Origin: Paraplanobispora siamensis
Lineage (GTDB): Bacteria > Actinomycetota > Actinomycetes > Streptosporangiales > Streptosporangiaceae
DNA length: 64,000 nucleotides
Assembly: GCF_016863175.1 (NCBI RefSeq)
Contig: NZ_BOOJ01000007.1
Span: forward strand, 62,001-126,000
Direction: 5' to 3'
Part shown: positions 50,164 through 58,938 of the stretch, one piece after another
Numbering within the stretch: position 1 is the first letter of the stretch
Layout of the letters: every line of letters starts with the position of its first letter
Notes under the pieces: model-generated
The model's database searches: none
What the model was told of the DNA's origin: nothing
Seen by the model: the letters and a program-made list of their open reading frames with translations, nothing else
Program-made: the position numbers and the translations under genes

Positions 50164-50213
50164 GGCCTCCGGAGCCGGGAGCGCAAGTTCGAATCTTGCA
50201 GGGGGCACCAACC
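50164..50213 (+). repeat. attR: right copy of the 50-bp attachment repeat
   Basis: Identical over 50 bp to 21870-21919. It contains the 3' half of the tRNA-Arg gene without the 5' half, so it is not a functional tRNA. It marks the right border of the integrated element. Confidence 0.95.
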
Positions 50214-50251
50214 GAAAGGTCAGGCCGGACATCGTCCGACCTGGCCTTTCG
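50213..50251 (+). terminator. Original terminator of tRNA-Arg, displaced by integration
   Basis: A stem of about 17 bp with one mismatch (CGAAAGG...CGGAC-ATC-GTCCG...CCTTTCG) starts right at the attR border. Before integration it would have followed the tRNA gene directly; the element now separates them by 28 kb. Confidence 0.75.
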
Positions 50252-50464
50252 CTCGTTTCGGCGCCGATTCGGTCTTGCCGTCTTGCGACGTCGGAAGCCC
50301 CCGAATGACGAGCGATGCGGGACAGTCGTGGGACATGATCGTCCTGCTCGGCTTACATCAGAGACCGAAGGAATGCCGGGCCGCCTGGCGCCCTGTTGCA
50401 TCTGGCCGATCTGTGCTGGCATCATCCCGGACATGATCGAGAGAATCGAGTCCTCCGTCCGCCG

Positions 50465-51553
50465 GTGAGCGTGACGACCGAGCTTGGATCGCTCGGACCC
50501 CAGATCAGTCTGTTCGACTACGCACTGCGCCTGCACCGGAAAGATCCGGATGCGCCCCTGCCCCGTGACGGCGAGCCGTACCCCGACGCGGAAACACACC
50601 ACCGACGGCGTGGACCGGATGCGCCGGAAGATCACCGGTTTGTCGGCATGGATGTCGCCGCGATCCTGGACGCGCACTTCGCCAAAGCCGAGGCGCCCCC
50701 TGGTGAGCTCGCCGACGCGTTCCACGACCTCTACGTTCCGGCCCACCGCAATGAGCACATTGCCGCCGCGGCGCTGCGAGCGGATAAACGACGAGTTCAG
50801 CAGACCGGGCGATGGCTGGTACGGCACAGCAGCGATCGGTGCTCTGCGACCGTGGGACTGGCGCTGCTCGCCACCGGCTGGGCGGAAGAGGACATCTCGC
50901 TGATCCAGACGATCGGGCTGTTGTCGAACCACTTCGGCCTGTTGGCCGCCAACGCCCTGCAACGCCGCCGTGGCGGCGAGGAGGCGCTGCTGTGGCTTGC
51001 CGAGAGAGTCGCCGGCTGGGGACGGGTCTACGTCGTCGAGGCGCTGTGCATGGGCGTCTTCGAGTCACGTTCGTGGTTGCTGCGCAATTCCTGCGACGGC
51101 GACTACCTCAACGGCTACTTCGCCGGCAAGGTCGCCACCGCCGCTCACCTGCATGAAGCGATCATCCGGCCTGACGCCGACGATGACCTGGTCGATCACA
51201 CCGGTCGGCTGCTGAGCACCATGGCCGGCTGCAGCGGCATGGGGATGACTCTGGATCACTACCCGCCGGCACATATCGTCCTGGAGGCGCACGCCGGTCA
51301 TCTCAGCCGCCAGGCAGCGACCGTGAGCAGGTACACCAATGCCGCAGAGCTCGTCGGCCACCTGGCCCGGCAGTCGCCGGAGCGGCTCGGCTGCACTCCC
51401 GAAGAGCGAGATCGCATCCTGCAGCAGTACCTCGATGTGCTCGGCCGGGAGGCCTGGCGTCAGACGGTCCGCGCGGGCCTCGACCGTGACAGCTACTTCT
51501 TCACCTGGTTCGCCGAGAACGTGGCAGCACCACTGCACCTGCAGGGCCTCTAG
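50465..51553 (+). CDS. Hypothetical helical protein
   Basis: This encodes 362 residues from a GTG (50465; GTG 50471 is equally possible). Largely alpha-helical with segments such as GWAEEDISLIQTIGLLSNHFGLLAANALQR and RLLSTMAGCSGMGMTLDHYPPAHIVLEAHAGHL; it may form a helical-repeat scaffold. No family recognised. It lies just outside attR, between it and a fragment of another integrase, so it could be cargo left from an older element. A terminator hairpin follows. Confidence 0.7.
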   Translation: MSVTTELGSLGPQISLFDYALRLHRKDPDAPLPRDGEPYPDAETHHRRRGPDAPEDHRFVGMDVAAILDAHFAKAEAPPGELADAFHDLYVPAHRNEHIAAAALRADKRRVQQTGRWLVRHSSDRCSATVGLALLATGWAEEDISLIQTIGLLSNHFGLLAANALQRRRGGEEALLWLAERVAGWGRVYVVEALCMGVFESRSWLLRNSCDGDYLNGYFAGKVATAAHLHEAIIRPDADDDLVDHTGRLLSTMAGCSGMGMTLDHYPPAHIVLEAHAGHLSRQAATVSRYTNAAELVGHLARQSPERLGCTPEERDRILQQYLDVLGREAWRQTVRAGLDRDSYFFTWFAENVAAPLHLQGL

Positions 51554-51561
51554 AGATCGCA

Positions 51562-51594
51562 GAAGGCCGACTCGCTCAATTTGGGTCGGCCTTC
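51562..51594 (+). terminator. Hairpin terminator after the hypothetical gene
   Basis: Stem GAAGGCCGAC paired with GTCGGCCTTC around a 13-nt loop, 8 bp past the stop at 51553. Confidence 0.75.
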
Positions 51595-51618
51595 CGGGTT
51601 CTGTAGTGCGAGATTCGC

Positions 51619-51706
51619 CTAGGTCAATCGAGGACGGTGTGGGGGGCCGATCGCGGACCTGCTCCATCCGCTCGATCCACATCTCGTCGTATCCCGCAGG
51701 GCAAGC
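51619..51706 (-). pseudogene. 3' fragment of a second AICE-type integrase gene
   Basis: Minus-strand translation gives AGYDEMWIERMEQVRD, which matches the C-terminal end of the element's own integrase (AGYDDIWIERMNRARG). Only this tail is left; no catalytic motifs precede it. It lies 1.4 kb beyond attR, so an earlier related element was probably integrated at or near this tRNA and has since been mostly deleted. Confidence 0.6.
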
Positions 51707-51799
51707 GGCCTTGCTCGCGGATGGCTGCGGATGACTGCGGATGATTGATCGGCGCCTGCGGCTCGACCGGCAGATCCGGCACGCAGGTGCCGGAGATCC

Positions 51800-52192
51800 T
51801 CATTCGAGCTCGTAGTCGAGGTGGAAGGAGTGCCGGCCGTTGCCGTTGACGATCTGGCCGCCGCCCCGGATGCCGGTCAGTTCCCCGGTGCCGGAGGTGG
51901 GCAGGATCGTCCAGCTCAAGGAGGACTCGTCCGCGTGGGCGGTGGCCGTGTGGTGGAGCACGAAGCTGCCCTTGCGGTTATGGACGGTGCCGGTGAAACG
52001 CTCGAAGCCCGCATAGGCCGCCGAGCTCTCCACCTGGCCCGTTGCGGTGATGATGTCGGTGGTGCTGGTGCCCTCCAGGTCGCCGTGGAAGGTCTTGGTG
52101 AGGTGGACGCGGGTGAGCGTGGTGCCCTCGCGTTCGTCGTAGGGCTCGGGCTCCCAGCTGTCGATGGTGAAGGTGCCGGTTGCGCGGGGCAT
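51800..52192 (-). CDS. DUF3224-family protein
   Basis: This encodes 130 residues of mostly beta structure: ATGTFTIDSWEPEPYDEREGTTLTRVHLTKTFHGDLEGTSTTDIITATG and GFERFTGTVHNRKGSFVLHHTA are typical of the small DUF3224 barrel family. GAGGAA precedes the ATG at 52192. Biochemical role unknown. Confidence 0.88.
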   Translation of the reverse strand: MPRATGTFTIDSWEPEPYDEREGTTLTRVHLTKTFHGDLEGTSTTDIITATGQVESSAAYAGFERFTGTVHNRKGSFVLHHTATAHADESSLSWTILPTSGTGELTGIRGGGQIVNGNGRHSFHLDYELE

Positions 52193-52535
52193 GACGGTTC
52201 CTCTCGGTCGTCGTGGATACGCCAAGTTTCTCCGTCATCCCTGTCATCTGATGTCAGGTACAGGCCGCGTCCGCTCCAGGGGAGACATCGCCTGACGCTC
52301 TTCAGTGCGGTGTGCCAGTCCAGCAGGGGCCGAGCTTTTCGGCGGTACGGCCGTCCTCAGCCCGCCGTAGCTCGGCGGGGCCAGCCTTCCCCGTCATAGC
52401 GCGGCATCCGGGCGAACTCCGCTGCGTCCGGCTCGGAGACGAGCAACGCGGCCCCGATCTCGCCCTTGGAGAGACCGTCCGCACGCAACGAGGTGTCGAG
52501 GAGCCTCCTCGCGGCCGGTCAGCGCCGCCGTACGG
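52193..52535. other. Intergenic region with a short gene fragment
   Basis: Within this 343-bp gap, minus strand 52357-52488 encodes LRADGLSKGEIGAALLVSEPDAAEFARMPRYDGEGWPRR, which looks like the end of a real protein but has no proper start signal. It may be a 43-residue gene from a TTG or the remnant of a longer one. Nothing else is recognised. Confidence 0.4.
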
Positions 52536-53033
52536 TCACAGCTCTCCGAGCCTGGACAGGCACCTCCAGAGCCAGCCGAACAGACGTCCGACCTGCAGGA
52601 GGGGCCACAGGATCCATCCCAGGACCCGCTCGATCCAGACGAACGGGCTCACCAGGACGGCGAAGCCGTCCATGATCTCGCCGGGATCCAGTGACCGCAC
52701 GATCCAGCACCGGCCGCGGTGTCCCCGGCGGCGGTGCACCACGGCTGAGATCAGGATCAGCGGAAGCGTCACCGCCGCCATGAGCCCGGCTCCCGGCCGT
52801 CCCCACCACCAGATCACGCCCGCCGTCCAGGCGGTCACGTAGATCACCCACAGGAACACCAGCCCGCCCAGCAACCATTCCATGCCGCCTTTGGCCTGGA
52901 CGTGCTTGGCGAAACACATCTCCCGGTGTATGCAGACGTCGGGCAGGGACTCATCAAGAGAGACGACGCGCTCCCAGACCGGTGGCGGCACCGGACCCTC
53001 CCGCCGTTGCAGGGAATGGATCTCATCGTTCAT
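52536..53033 (-). CDS. Membrane protein, unknown function
   Basis: This encodes 165 residues. A charged N-terminus (about 50 residues, with CIHREMCF) is followed by two membrane helices (WLLGGLVFLWVIYVTAWTAGVIWWW and GLMAAVTLPLILISAVV), a basic loop and a C-terminal amphipathic or membrane segment rich in Trp (FVWIERVLGWILWPLLQVGRLFGWLW). No family recognised. Confidence 0.68.
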   Translation of the reverse strand: MNDEIHSLQRREGPVPPPVWERVVSLDESLPDVCIHREMCFAKHVQAKGGMEWLLGGLVFLWVIYVTAWTAGVIWWWGRPGAGLMAAVTLPLILISAVVHRRRGHRGRCWIVRSLDPGEIMDGFAVLVSPFVWIERVLGWILWPLLQVGRLFGWLWRCLSRLGEL

Positions 53034-53170
53034 GCCCCCGGTCTAACGAGTCCCGCTTGAATCCCAGTAGTCGATCACTGAAGGCGACGCCCGGTCAGGA
53101 CCGCGGCGGCTCCTCTGGATTCCGGCTACACGCGCTTCAATCGAAGGCGCCGACCTGGAGAGGGCCCGCA

Positions 53171-53443
53171 GTCGACAGGGATGACACCTACGCCGAGCCG
53201 ATCGGGGCAGCAGCCTCCGCCGACGGCACGCTCTGGTCCGCACATGACAGCGGCGGCGGAGGGTTCGAGCCCGGCTACCTTCGCCGCTGGGACGGTTCGG
53301 CCTGATGGACTTTCGATATCCCGGCGGTGCCGTTCAGCGGGTCGGTCGTCCCCGGTTCCAACCCGAACGCCGTACAGGATGTGGCCGTGGGACCGGAGGG
53401 GCGGGTGCGGGTCTTCGGCAGCCCGCCCTACGCTCACCGCTGA
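53171..53443 (+). pseudogene. Broken remnant of a beta-propeller-like protein
   Basis: In one frame the sequence reads AAASADGTLWSAHDSGGGGFEPGYLRRWDGSA, a stop codon at 53303-53305, then WTFDIPAVPFSGSV...DVAVGPEGRVRVFGS. The DGTLWxA and RWDGxxW pattern is that of propeller repeat proteins. With no plausible start and an internal stop it is a remnant. Its end overlaps the convergent gene. Confidence 0.55.
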
Positions 53444-53868
53444 TCTGGGAAGGCCGGAGATCGAGCAGGGTATAGATGTAAGGGCCGTTTTGGGGCGTCG
53501 AAGGGGTATTCGTCCGGGCGCCACACCATCCAGTCCTCGCGATCGGTGAACCCGCCAAGCATCGCGATCTCGAGCCCTTCCAGATGGGAGGGCTCCGGTT
53601 TGAGCGTCACTGAGCCACGCCCGAAGCCGACGACGAGTCCCGCATCGGGGCTTTCTGCCGTCGTCAGGACGGTATGGCCGATCAAGGCGCACAACGTGTC
53701 TCGGTAGCCAGGGTCGCCCATCGAGTGAACCGTGGAATCCACGCTGACCTGAGGCCAGACGAACAGGGTGAGGCGCGGCCCATCGAAGTCCAGTTGCAGA
53801 TAGTCGCGGACGAAGACCACCGACCCCAGCTCCTGGCCGATCAGGGCGGACAACAGGGAATCAGGCAT
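53434..53868 (-). CDS. Hypothetical protein
   Basis: This encodes 144 residues; GGAGG precedes the ATG at 53868. SLLSALIGQELGSVVFVRDYLQLDFDGPRLTLFVWPQVSVDS and LVVGFGRGSVTLKPEPSHLEGLEIAMLGG form a compact alpha/beta domain reminiscent of small immunity-type proteins. Not assigned. Confidence 0.72.
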   Translation of the reverse strand: MPDSLLSALIGQELGSVVFVRDYLQLDFDGPRLTLFVWPQVSVDSTVHSMGDPGYRDTLCALIGHTVLTTAESPDAGLVVGFGRGSVTLKPEPSHLEGLEIAMLGGFTDREDWMVWRPDEYPFDAPKRPLHLYPARSPAFPDQR

Positions 53869-53983
53869 GGCGAGGCCTCCGGCGCCGGTCAATGGCAGGG
53901 CAGCGGCGGCGAGGCCGGCCATGGCCTCACCGCCGCTGAAATAATCACACGCCATGTGATCACGGCCCGGGCAGGATGGCCCC

Positions 53984-54193
53984 GTGAACCATGTCCTGCG
54001 TGGCCTCGCCGCCAATGTGGCCCCGCCGTCCGATCTGGTCGACCGGCTGATCACGGCCGCCGACGAGGACATCGCCGGGGACGCCCACCAGCTGGCGGTA
54101 CCCCGACACGAAGACGGAAGCCACTTGGAAGAGCGCATCACCCGTCGACTGCGGACGGCGGACCCTTGGGAAGGGAACGACCTGACCACCTGA
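53984..54193 (+). pseudogene. Fragment of a leucine-rich-repeat-variant-like protein
   Basis: The GTG-initiated ORF reads MNHVLRGLAANVAPPSDLVDRLITAADEDIA, the typical beginning of actinomycete LRV/HEAT-like repeat proteins (NPAxPxxLVxRL), then loses the pattern after about 35 residues, as if frameshifted or deleted. It may be a short expressed protein or a truncated remnant. Confidence 0.4.
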
Positions 54194-54225
54194 TTCTCCG
54201 GTGAGTTGCGGAAACCATCCCCTTT

Positions 54226-55152
54226 TCATCCCCGCCGAAGCAGCAACGCCGTAGCGATGGCGACCTGGGCAGGTCCGAGGGTGGTCTTGCCGTCTTCGAT
54301 GTCCCACAGGGCGTTCTGCAGCACGCGGCCGAGGGTCCATCCGACTGCCGGCCCCCGGTCGATGCCGAGGGTCTCGGTCAGCAGGTCGAAGCGGCGCAGC
54401 ACCGCGCGAGCCACATCACCGGTGGCCTCCACCTCCTGCCACCGGTTGTCCAGCGCCGGCAGCAACTCGAATCCCGGGTGGCCCGCCAGGGGTTCGGGGT
54501 CGATGGCCAGCCAGGGTTCCCGTTCCCCCGCCAGGATGTTGTCGTAGTGCAGATCCCAGTGCAGCAGGCGGTCGCCGGGTTCGCCGACGAGTTCGGCCAC
54601 GGCGGACGCGCAGGTGCGCACCAGTCGCCGTTCGTCAGGGTCTCGCAGTGCCGGTACGGCATGCGGGACCTGGTCGAGCATGGCCGCGGCGATGTCGGAC
54701 AGCCGCCGCAGATCCCCCGGGGCGGGTAACGAGGTCAGGCGGGCCATCAGTTCGGCCAGGATCTGCACGGCCGCATCGTCGTCGGCCACCGAGGACAGGG
54801 GCCGGGTCGCATCCAGGCGTTCCAGCAACTGCGTGCCGCTCTTCTCGTCATAGTCGAGCAGGCGCACGATGCCGTCGCCCTTCCATGCCCGCAGGCCGGT
54901 GGCGGTGCCGGAGGTCTCCTCCCGGAGCTGCTGGAGCTTGAGGACGGCAGGTGTCCCGTCGGCCTGGAGCACAGGCAGAACCAGCGAGGCCATGCCGTAC
55001 GCGGACGGGCCGTCGGGCCGCAGTCCCCAGCGGTCCAGGAACTCGCCGCCGAGACGCGGCAGATCGGTGATCCAGGCGCGTGCCTCGGCGCCGTTGGCGG
55101 CATAGGACGCGGCGAACAGGTCGGGAACGTCTATGCGGGTCGACGTGTTCAT
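54226..55152 (-). CDS. Aminoglycoside phosphotransferase family protein (APH(6)-like)
   Basis: This encodes 308 residues; AAGGAG precedes the ATG. LVLPVLQADGTPAVLKLQ holds the ATP-binding Lys, LLHWDLHYDNIL the catalytic loop and WLAIDPEPLAGHPGFEL the metal-binding Asp. The combination HWDLHxxN with DPxPLxGxPxFEL is typical of the streptomycin/hydroxyurea phosphotransferase group. The real substrate is unknown. Confidence 0.88.
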   Translation of the reverse strand: MNTSTRIDVPDLFAASYAANGAEARAWITDLPRLGGEFLDRWGLRPDGPSAYGMASLVLPVLQADGTPAVLKLQQLREETSGTATGLRAWKGDGIVRLLDYDEKSGTQLLERLDATRPLSSVADDDAAVQILAELMARLTSLPAPGDLRRLSDIAAAMLDQVPHAVPALRDPDERRLVRTCASAVAELVGEPGDRLLHWDLHYDNILAGEREPWLAIDPEPLAGHPGFELLPALDNRWQEVEATGDVARAVLRRFDLLTETLGIDRGPAVGWTLGRVLQNALWDIEDGKTTLGPAQVAIATALLLRRG

Positions 55153-55478
55153 GGAAGACGTCTCCTTCGTGGGTCCGGGGTGGAAGCTGCGACGAACGAA
55201 GGAGATCCGGAGGTGCCCGGTTACCGGGCAGGCGTCAAAGCATGCCCTCACCCTACTCGGACGCGATCACATCCGATCGTTGACGGCCCCGGCTGCCCGG
55301 CGCCTCCCGGAAGCGGCGCTTGGTCGGTTCCGGATTGTCCGCCCGGTGCGCCACCGGCCTGGCGGGGCTGCAGTCCACGATCACGACGGGATCTCCCATG
55401 CCCTGATTCGTCATCGGGCCTGTGTGAGTACGGCAGCCGCCGCCTTGCGGCACCGCCCGAGGCCGTGCGTTCGCGCGG
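55153..55478. other. Intergenic region without a recognisable gene
   Basis: This 326-bp GC-rich gap lies between two minus-strand genes. Only short unconvincing ORFs occur. It should hold the phosphotransferase promoter and the terminator of the HIT gene. Confidence 0.45.
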
Positions 55479-55895
55479 TCACGCGAGTGCGTTCCGGATC
55501 AGCGCCGCGTCGTGGTCGAGGAGCTCACGCGAGCGCTTCTTCCAGTCGGCGGTGACCACGACGCCGTCCCCCGGATAGCGCGGCACCACGTGCAGGTGGA
55601 GGTGGAAGACGTCCTGCCCGGCGGCTTCCCCGTCGGCCAGTGACAGCCGTACCCCCTCACAGCGGAGGCCCGAAGTCCGCAACGCGGCCGACACGCGCCG
55701 TGCCGTACGCCAGATCGCCGTACCGATCGCGTCGTCGGCGTCCGCCAGTCCGGCCATGTGCACGCGCGGGATCACCAGGACGTGACCGACCGTGGCCGGT
55801 TTGTGATCCATGATGGCCACCACGCTGTCATCGGCGTAGACGACGCCGGCCTCGGCTCGTCCCGCGACGATCTCGCAGAAGATGCAGGTTGCCAT
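55479..55895 (-). CDS. HIT-family nucleotide hydrolase/transferase
   Basis: This encodes 138 residues: ATCIFCEIVAG with the Cys pair, then VYADDSVVAIMDHKPATVGHVLVIPRVH and the histidine triad HLHLHVVPR. HIT proteins hydrolyse nucleotide phosphoramidates or dinucleotides. An upstream in-frame ATG at 55904 adds three residues and is equally possible. Confidence 0.92.
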   Translation of the reverse strand: MATCIFCEIVAGRAEAGVVYADDSVVAIMDHKPATVGHVLVIPRVHMAGLADADDAIGTAIWRTARRVSAALRTSGLRCEGVRLSLADGEAAGQDVFHLHLHVVPRYPGDGVVVTADWKKRSRELLDHDAALIRNALA

Positions 55896-56070
55896 ACGGA
55901 TCATGGTCTCGGGTGCGCCGGGGTCGCCGCACCCGGATTCCTCATGGCCGCCCACAGGCCGGCCGGATGAACACGACCGCTTGGAACGATCTCCAGTCAG
56001 CTCCAACTGATCTCCAAGACCGCGGCGGTGAACTGTGTCCCGGTTCCAAAGATCGAGATCGGAGTCATCG

Positions 56071-56313
56071 ATGTCACGACTTTCCAAGACCGGCAAGCGG
56101 ATCGTGACCGTGCTGTTCGGCGCGGTCGCCGCCGCCCTGATCAGCGCCACCGCCGCCGCTCCCGCCCACGCGGCGCCCCCGTGGTGGTCGTACCAGGACG
56201 AGTTCGGAGACGCCGGCCTGTACCAGGTCCACTACGAGGACGGGCGCCCCTTCACGGTGGAGCTCTGCTGGAGCTACGAAGGGGGCCAGTACCCCTGCGG
56301 CCGGTACTTCTGA
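56071..56313 (+). CDS. Small secreted protein
   Basis: This encodes 80 residues with GGAG upstream. A signal peptide (KTGKRIVTVLFGAVAAALISATAAAPAHA) ends at AHA-A. The mature part has about 45 residues, is rich in aromatic and acidic residues and contains two Cys (ELCWSYEGGQYPCGRYF) that could form a disulfide. Function unknown. A terminator hairpin follows. Confidence 0.72.
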   Translation: MSRLSKTGKRIVTVLFGAVAAALISATAAAPAHAAPPWWSYQDEFGDAGLYQVHYEDGRPFTVELCWSYEGGQYPCGRYF

Positions 56314-56320
56314 CCGATCG

Positions 56321-56345
56321 ACCGGACCCCGCACAGGGGTCCGGT
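56321..56345. terminator. Terminator between convergent genes
   Basis: A perfect stem ACCGGACCCC/GGGGTCCGGT with loop GCACA lies between the stop of the secreted-protein gene (56313) and the stop of the convergent TPR gene (56352). Confidence 0.85.
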
Positions 56346-56351
56346 TCCCCG

Positions 56352-58400
56352 TCATTCGCTGTCTAGGGAATCTCGCCGGGCTCCGGAATCCTGCCGGACC
56401 GTCTCCGACCACCGGATGAGTTCGGTACGGGTTTCCAGCGTGTCCGGGTGTTCGGGGCCCAGGACCCGTTCGCGTATCGGCAGCAGGGCGGTGTACTGAT
56501 CGAGGGCGGCGGCCGGGTCCCCGGCCTCTGCTGTCCAGTGGGCGAGGTTGTGCCGGACGGCCAGGGTGTCCGGATGCTCGCTTCCATGCATCCGCTCGAA
56601 CGTCGGCAGCAGGGCGGTCAGCCGGTCACGGGCCCCGGTCGCGTTTCCCGCCCTCCCCGTCATCTGGGCGATGCTCTCATCCAGGGACAGCGCGTCGGGA
56701 TGGTCGGTTCCCAGGGTCCGCTCGTACACCGGCAGCAGCGCGGTCAGTTGGTCGAGGGCGGCGGTCGCGTTTCCCGCCTTCCCCGTCCAGTAGGCGAGGT
56801 TGTGCCGGAGGGCGAGGGTGTTCGGGTGCTCGCTGCCCTGCGCCCGCTCTTGCACGGGCAGTAGGACGGTCAGCTGGTCGAGGGCGGCGGCCGGGTCCCC
56901 GGCCTCTGCTGTCCAGTGGGCGAGGTTGCCCCGAGTGGCCAAGGTGTACGGATGCTCCGGGCCGATGACCCGCTCGCGTATCGGCAGCAGGGCGGTCAAC
57001 TGGTCACGGGCGGCGGCCGCGTCTCCGGCCTGGCCCGTCGAGTAGGCGAGCTCGGCTCGGTTGATCAGTGTGTCCGGGTGTTCGGAGCCCAGGACTCGTT
57101 CGCGTACCGGCAGGAGAGCGGAGTACTGCTCGCACGCGGCGGCCGCGTCCCCGGCCTCCCGTGTCCAGTAGGCGAGGTAGCCGCGGACGGCCAGCGTGTC
57201 GGGGTGCTCGGCGCCCAGCGCCCGCTCGAACGTCGGCAGCAGAGCGGCGTACCGGTCGCGTGCCCCGGCCGCGTCCCCGGCCTTCCCCGTCATGCGCGCG
57301 AGGCTGTCATGCAGAGCCAGCGTGTCGGGGTGCCCGGCGCCCAGCGCCCGCTCGTGCGCCGGGAGAGCGGCGGCCAACTGGTCACGGGCGGCGGCCGCGT
57401 CCCCGACCTGTTCCGTCAAGTACGCGAGTTCGGCTCGGACGAGCAGTGTGCCTGGATCCCCGGGACCGAAGATCCGCTCGGACATCGACAGCAGAACGGT
57501 GTACTGGTCGCGTGCCGCGGTCGTGTCTCCGGCCTGCCGGGTCCAGTAGGCGAGGGAGAACCGGACGGTCAGCGCATCGGGGTGCTCGGCACCGAACGCC
57601 CGCTCGGCCACCGGCAGCAGGGCGGCGTACCGGTCGCGTGCCCCGGCCGCGTCCCGGCTCCTCCCGGTCGTACGGGCGAGGCTGTCACGCAGGGCCAGCG
57701 TGTCCGGGTGTTCGGGTCCCAGGACCCGCTCGAACGTCGGCAGCAGGGCGGCGTACTGGTGACGGGCGGCGACGACCTTCCCCAGCGTCTCGGTCAAGGA
57801 GGCGAGATAGTGGCGGACGGTCAGTGTCTCGGGGTGTTCGGCGCCCACAACCCGTCTCATCACCCGGACGAGGGCGCCCACTTGGGCACGGGCGGCGACC
57901 GGGTCACCGGCCGCCTCCGTCCAGCGGGCGAGATCGTGCCGGATGGCCAGCGTGTTCGGATGCTCGGGGCCCATGATCTGCTCGGCGAGTGGTGCAAGAG
58001 CCGCGAACTCGTCGCGGGCGGCTGCCGCGTCCCCGGCCTGGCCCGTCGAGGACGCGCGTTCGGCTCGGGCGATCAACGTGCTGGCCTGCTCGGATCTCCG
58101 TGCCTGCGTGCGTATCCGGAGCAGGGCCGTGGAGCTGATCGCCAGGCCGATCAGGCCGATCACCATGCCGATCGCGCTGACGCTCATGCCGATCGCGCTG
58201 ACGCTCTTGTCCGGGAGGTTCAACGCCTCGGGCGCGACCGCCGACAGGTCGGCGACGAGTCCGGCCAGTCCGGCGCCGGCCGGCAGGATCGAGACGAGCG
58301 CGGCGGTGGCGGCCACGGTGCGACGCGTGCGCAGGGAACCCGGTGAGGGATCGGCGGGAAGCGGCTGCGGATCGGGGAGAGGCGGCACGTCTCTCAGCAT
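56352..58400 (-). CDS. Membrane-anchored tetratricopeptide-repeat protein (13 repeats)
   Basis: This encodes 682 residues. Two N-terminal membrane helices (AATAALVSILPAGAGLAGLVADL and IGMVIGLIGLAISSTALL) include a duplicated SAIGMSV motif. The rest is built of about 13 units of 42 residues with the signature RVLGPEHPDTLxxRxxLAxxTGxAGDAAAARDQYxALLP, the kinesin-light-chain type of TPR common in actinomycetes. It is a protein-protein interaction scaffold; the partner is unknown. The DNA repeats are similar enough to recombine. Confidence 0.9.
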   Translation of the reverse strand: MLRDVPPLPDPQPLPADPSPGSLRTRRTVAATAALVSILPAGAGLAGLVADLSAVAPEALNLPDKSVSAIGMSVSAIGMVIGLIGLAISSTALLRIRTQARRSEQASTLIARAERASSTGQAGDAAAARDEFAALAPLAEQIMGPEHPNTLAIRHDLARWTEAAGDPVAARAQVGALVRVMRRVVGAEHPETLTVRHYLASLTETLGKVVAARHQYAALLPTFERVLGPEHPDTLALRDSLARTTGRSRDAAGARDRYAALLPVAERAFGAEHPDALTVRFSLAYWTRQAGDTTAARDQYTVLLSMSERIFGPGDPGTLLVRAELAYLTEQVGDAAAARDQLAAALPAHERALGAGHPDTLALHDSLARMTGKAGDAAGARDRYAALLPTFERALGAEHPDTLAVRGYLAYWTREAGDAAAACEQYSALLPVRERVLGSEHPDTLINRAELAYSTGQAGDAAAARDQLTALLPIRERVIGPEHPYTLATRGNLAHWTAEAGDPAAALDQLTVLLPVQERAQGSEHPNTLALRHNLAYWTGKAGNATAALDQLTALLPVYERTLGTDHPDALSLDESIAQMTGRAGNATGARDRLTALLPTFERMHGSEHPDTLAVRHNLAHWTAEAGDPAAALDQYTALLPIRERVLGPEHPDTLETRTELIRWSETVRQDSGARRDSLDSE

Positions 58401-58430
58401 CTCGCCCGAAAAGACCGGTATATCCGTCTG

Positions 58431-58733
58431 TTACCGCTTATCTCCTTGAATGGGGAAAGGAGCATAGGGCCGTGGCAGGCGGGCCCGGCGTTGCTCGTGG
58501 ACCGTCGCGAAGACGGCCCTCAGCCGCTCGCGCTGCTCGGCCAGGCTCCGGCAGACCTCCTGGGCGATCGCGGCGTTGCGCCGGCCGTCGGCCCTGATGG
58601 CGGCCGCCTGGCGGACCAGGTCCTCCGCGGTGTCGCGCATCTGCGCGAGTCTCACCGAGTACTCGGCGATCCTGGCATCCGAGAGGCCGGAGCCGGGGGC
58701 CGGTGCTCGTTCGTTGCGGTCGTCGGCTCCCAT
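58431..58733 (-). CDS. Small helical protein upstream of the TPR gene
   Basis: This encodes 100 residues, mostly helical and Arg-rich (RIAEYSVRLAQMRDTAEDLVRQAAAIRADGRRNAAIAQEVCRSLAEQRERLRAVF), possibly coiled coil. It ends 31 bp upstream of the TPR gene start on the same strand, so it may be co-transcribed. A GTG at 58736 is an alternative start. Confidence 0.68.
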   Translation of the reverse strand: MGADDRNERAPAPGSGLSDARIAEYSVRLAQMRDTAEDLVRQAAAIRADGRRNAAIAQEVCRSLAEQRERLRAVFATVHEQRRARLPRPYAPFPIQGDKR

Positions 58734-58938
58734 CACGGCCCCCTTCGGCAGGACGACCGGGGCGATGCGGTCCGGCAGAGGACCGGGCCGCCGTCGGAGC
58801 GCACCGGGTCTCGGGCTCTGCCCCGGTTGTCCAGCATCACCCCGGGCCGGCGCTCCGATCAGCTGTCACGACGAAGATCGCGCGTTCGCCGTCATCCGGA
58901 AAACGAAGGCCCGGGGCCGCGTCAGGTGACGCGGCCGG

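Larger units (their letters stand above)
21870..50213. mobile_element. Actinomycete integrative and conjugative element (AICE) in tRNA-Arg(CCG)
   Basis: The element is about 28.3 kb and bounded by a perfect 50-bp direct repeat, the left copy of which completes the tRNA gene. It encodes a tyrosine integrase, excisionase, prim-pol replication protein, P-loop ATPase, SSB, one FtsK/TraB-like DNA translocase, a string of small membrane and accessory genes, and a GntR (KorSA-like) regulator. This is the AICE plan (pSAM2-like) with double-stranded DNA transfer; there is no relaxase or type IV secretion set. Unusually, about 5 kb of cargo lies between attL and int. Confidence 0.93.

Noticed and set aside
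50164-50213. A second tRNA-Arg gene at the right end
   Set aside because: Only the 3' half is present; the acceptor 5' strand and D-arm are missing. It is the attR copy.
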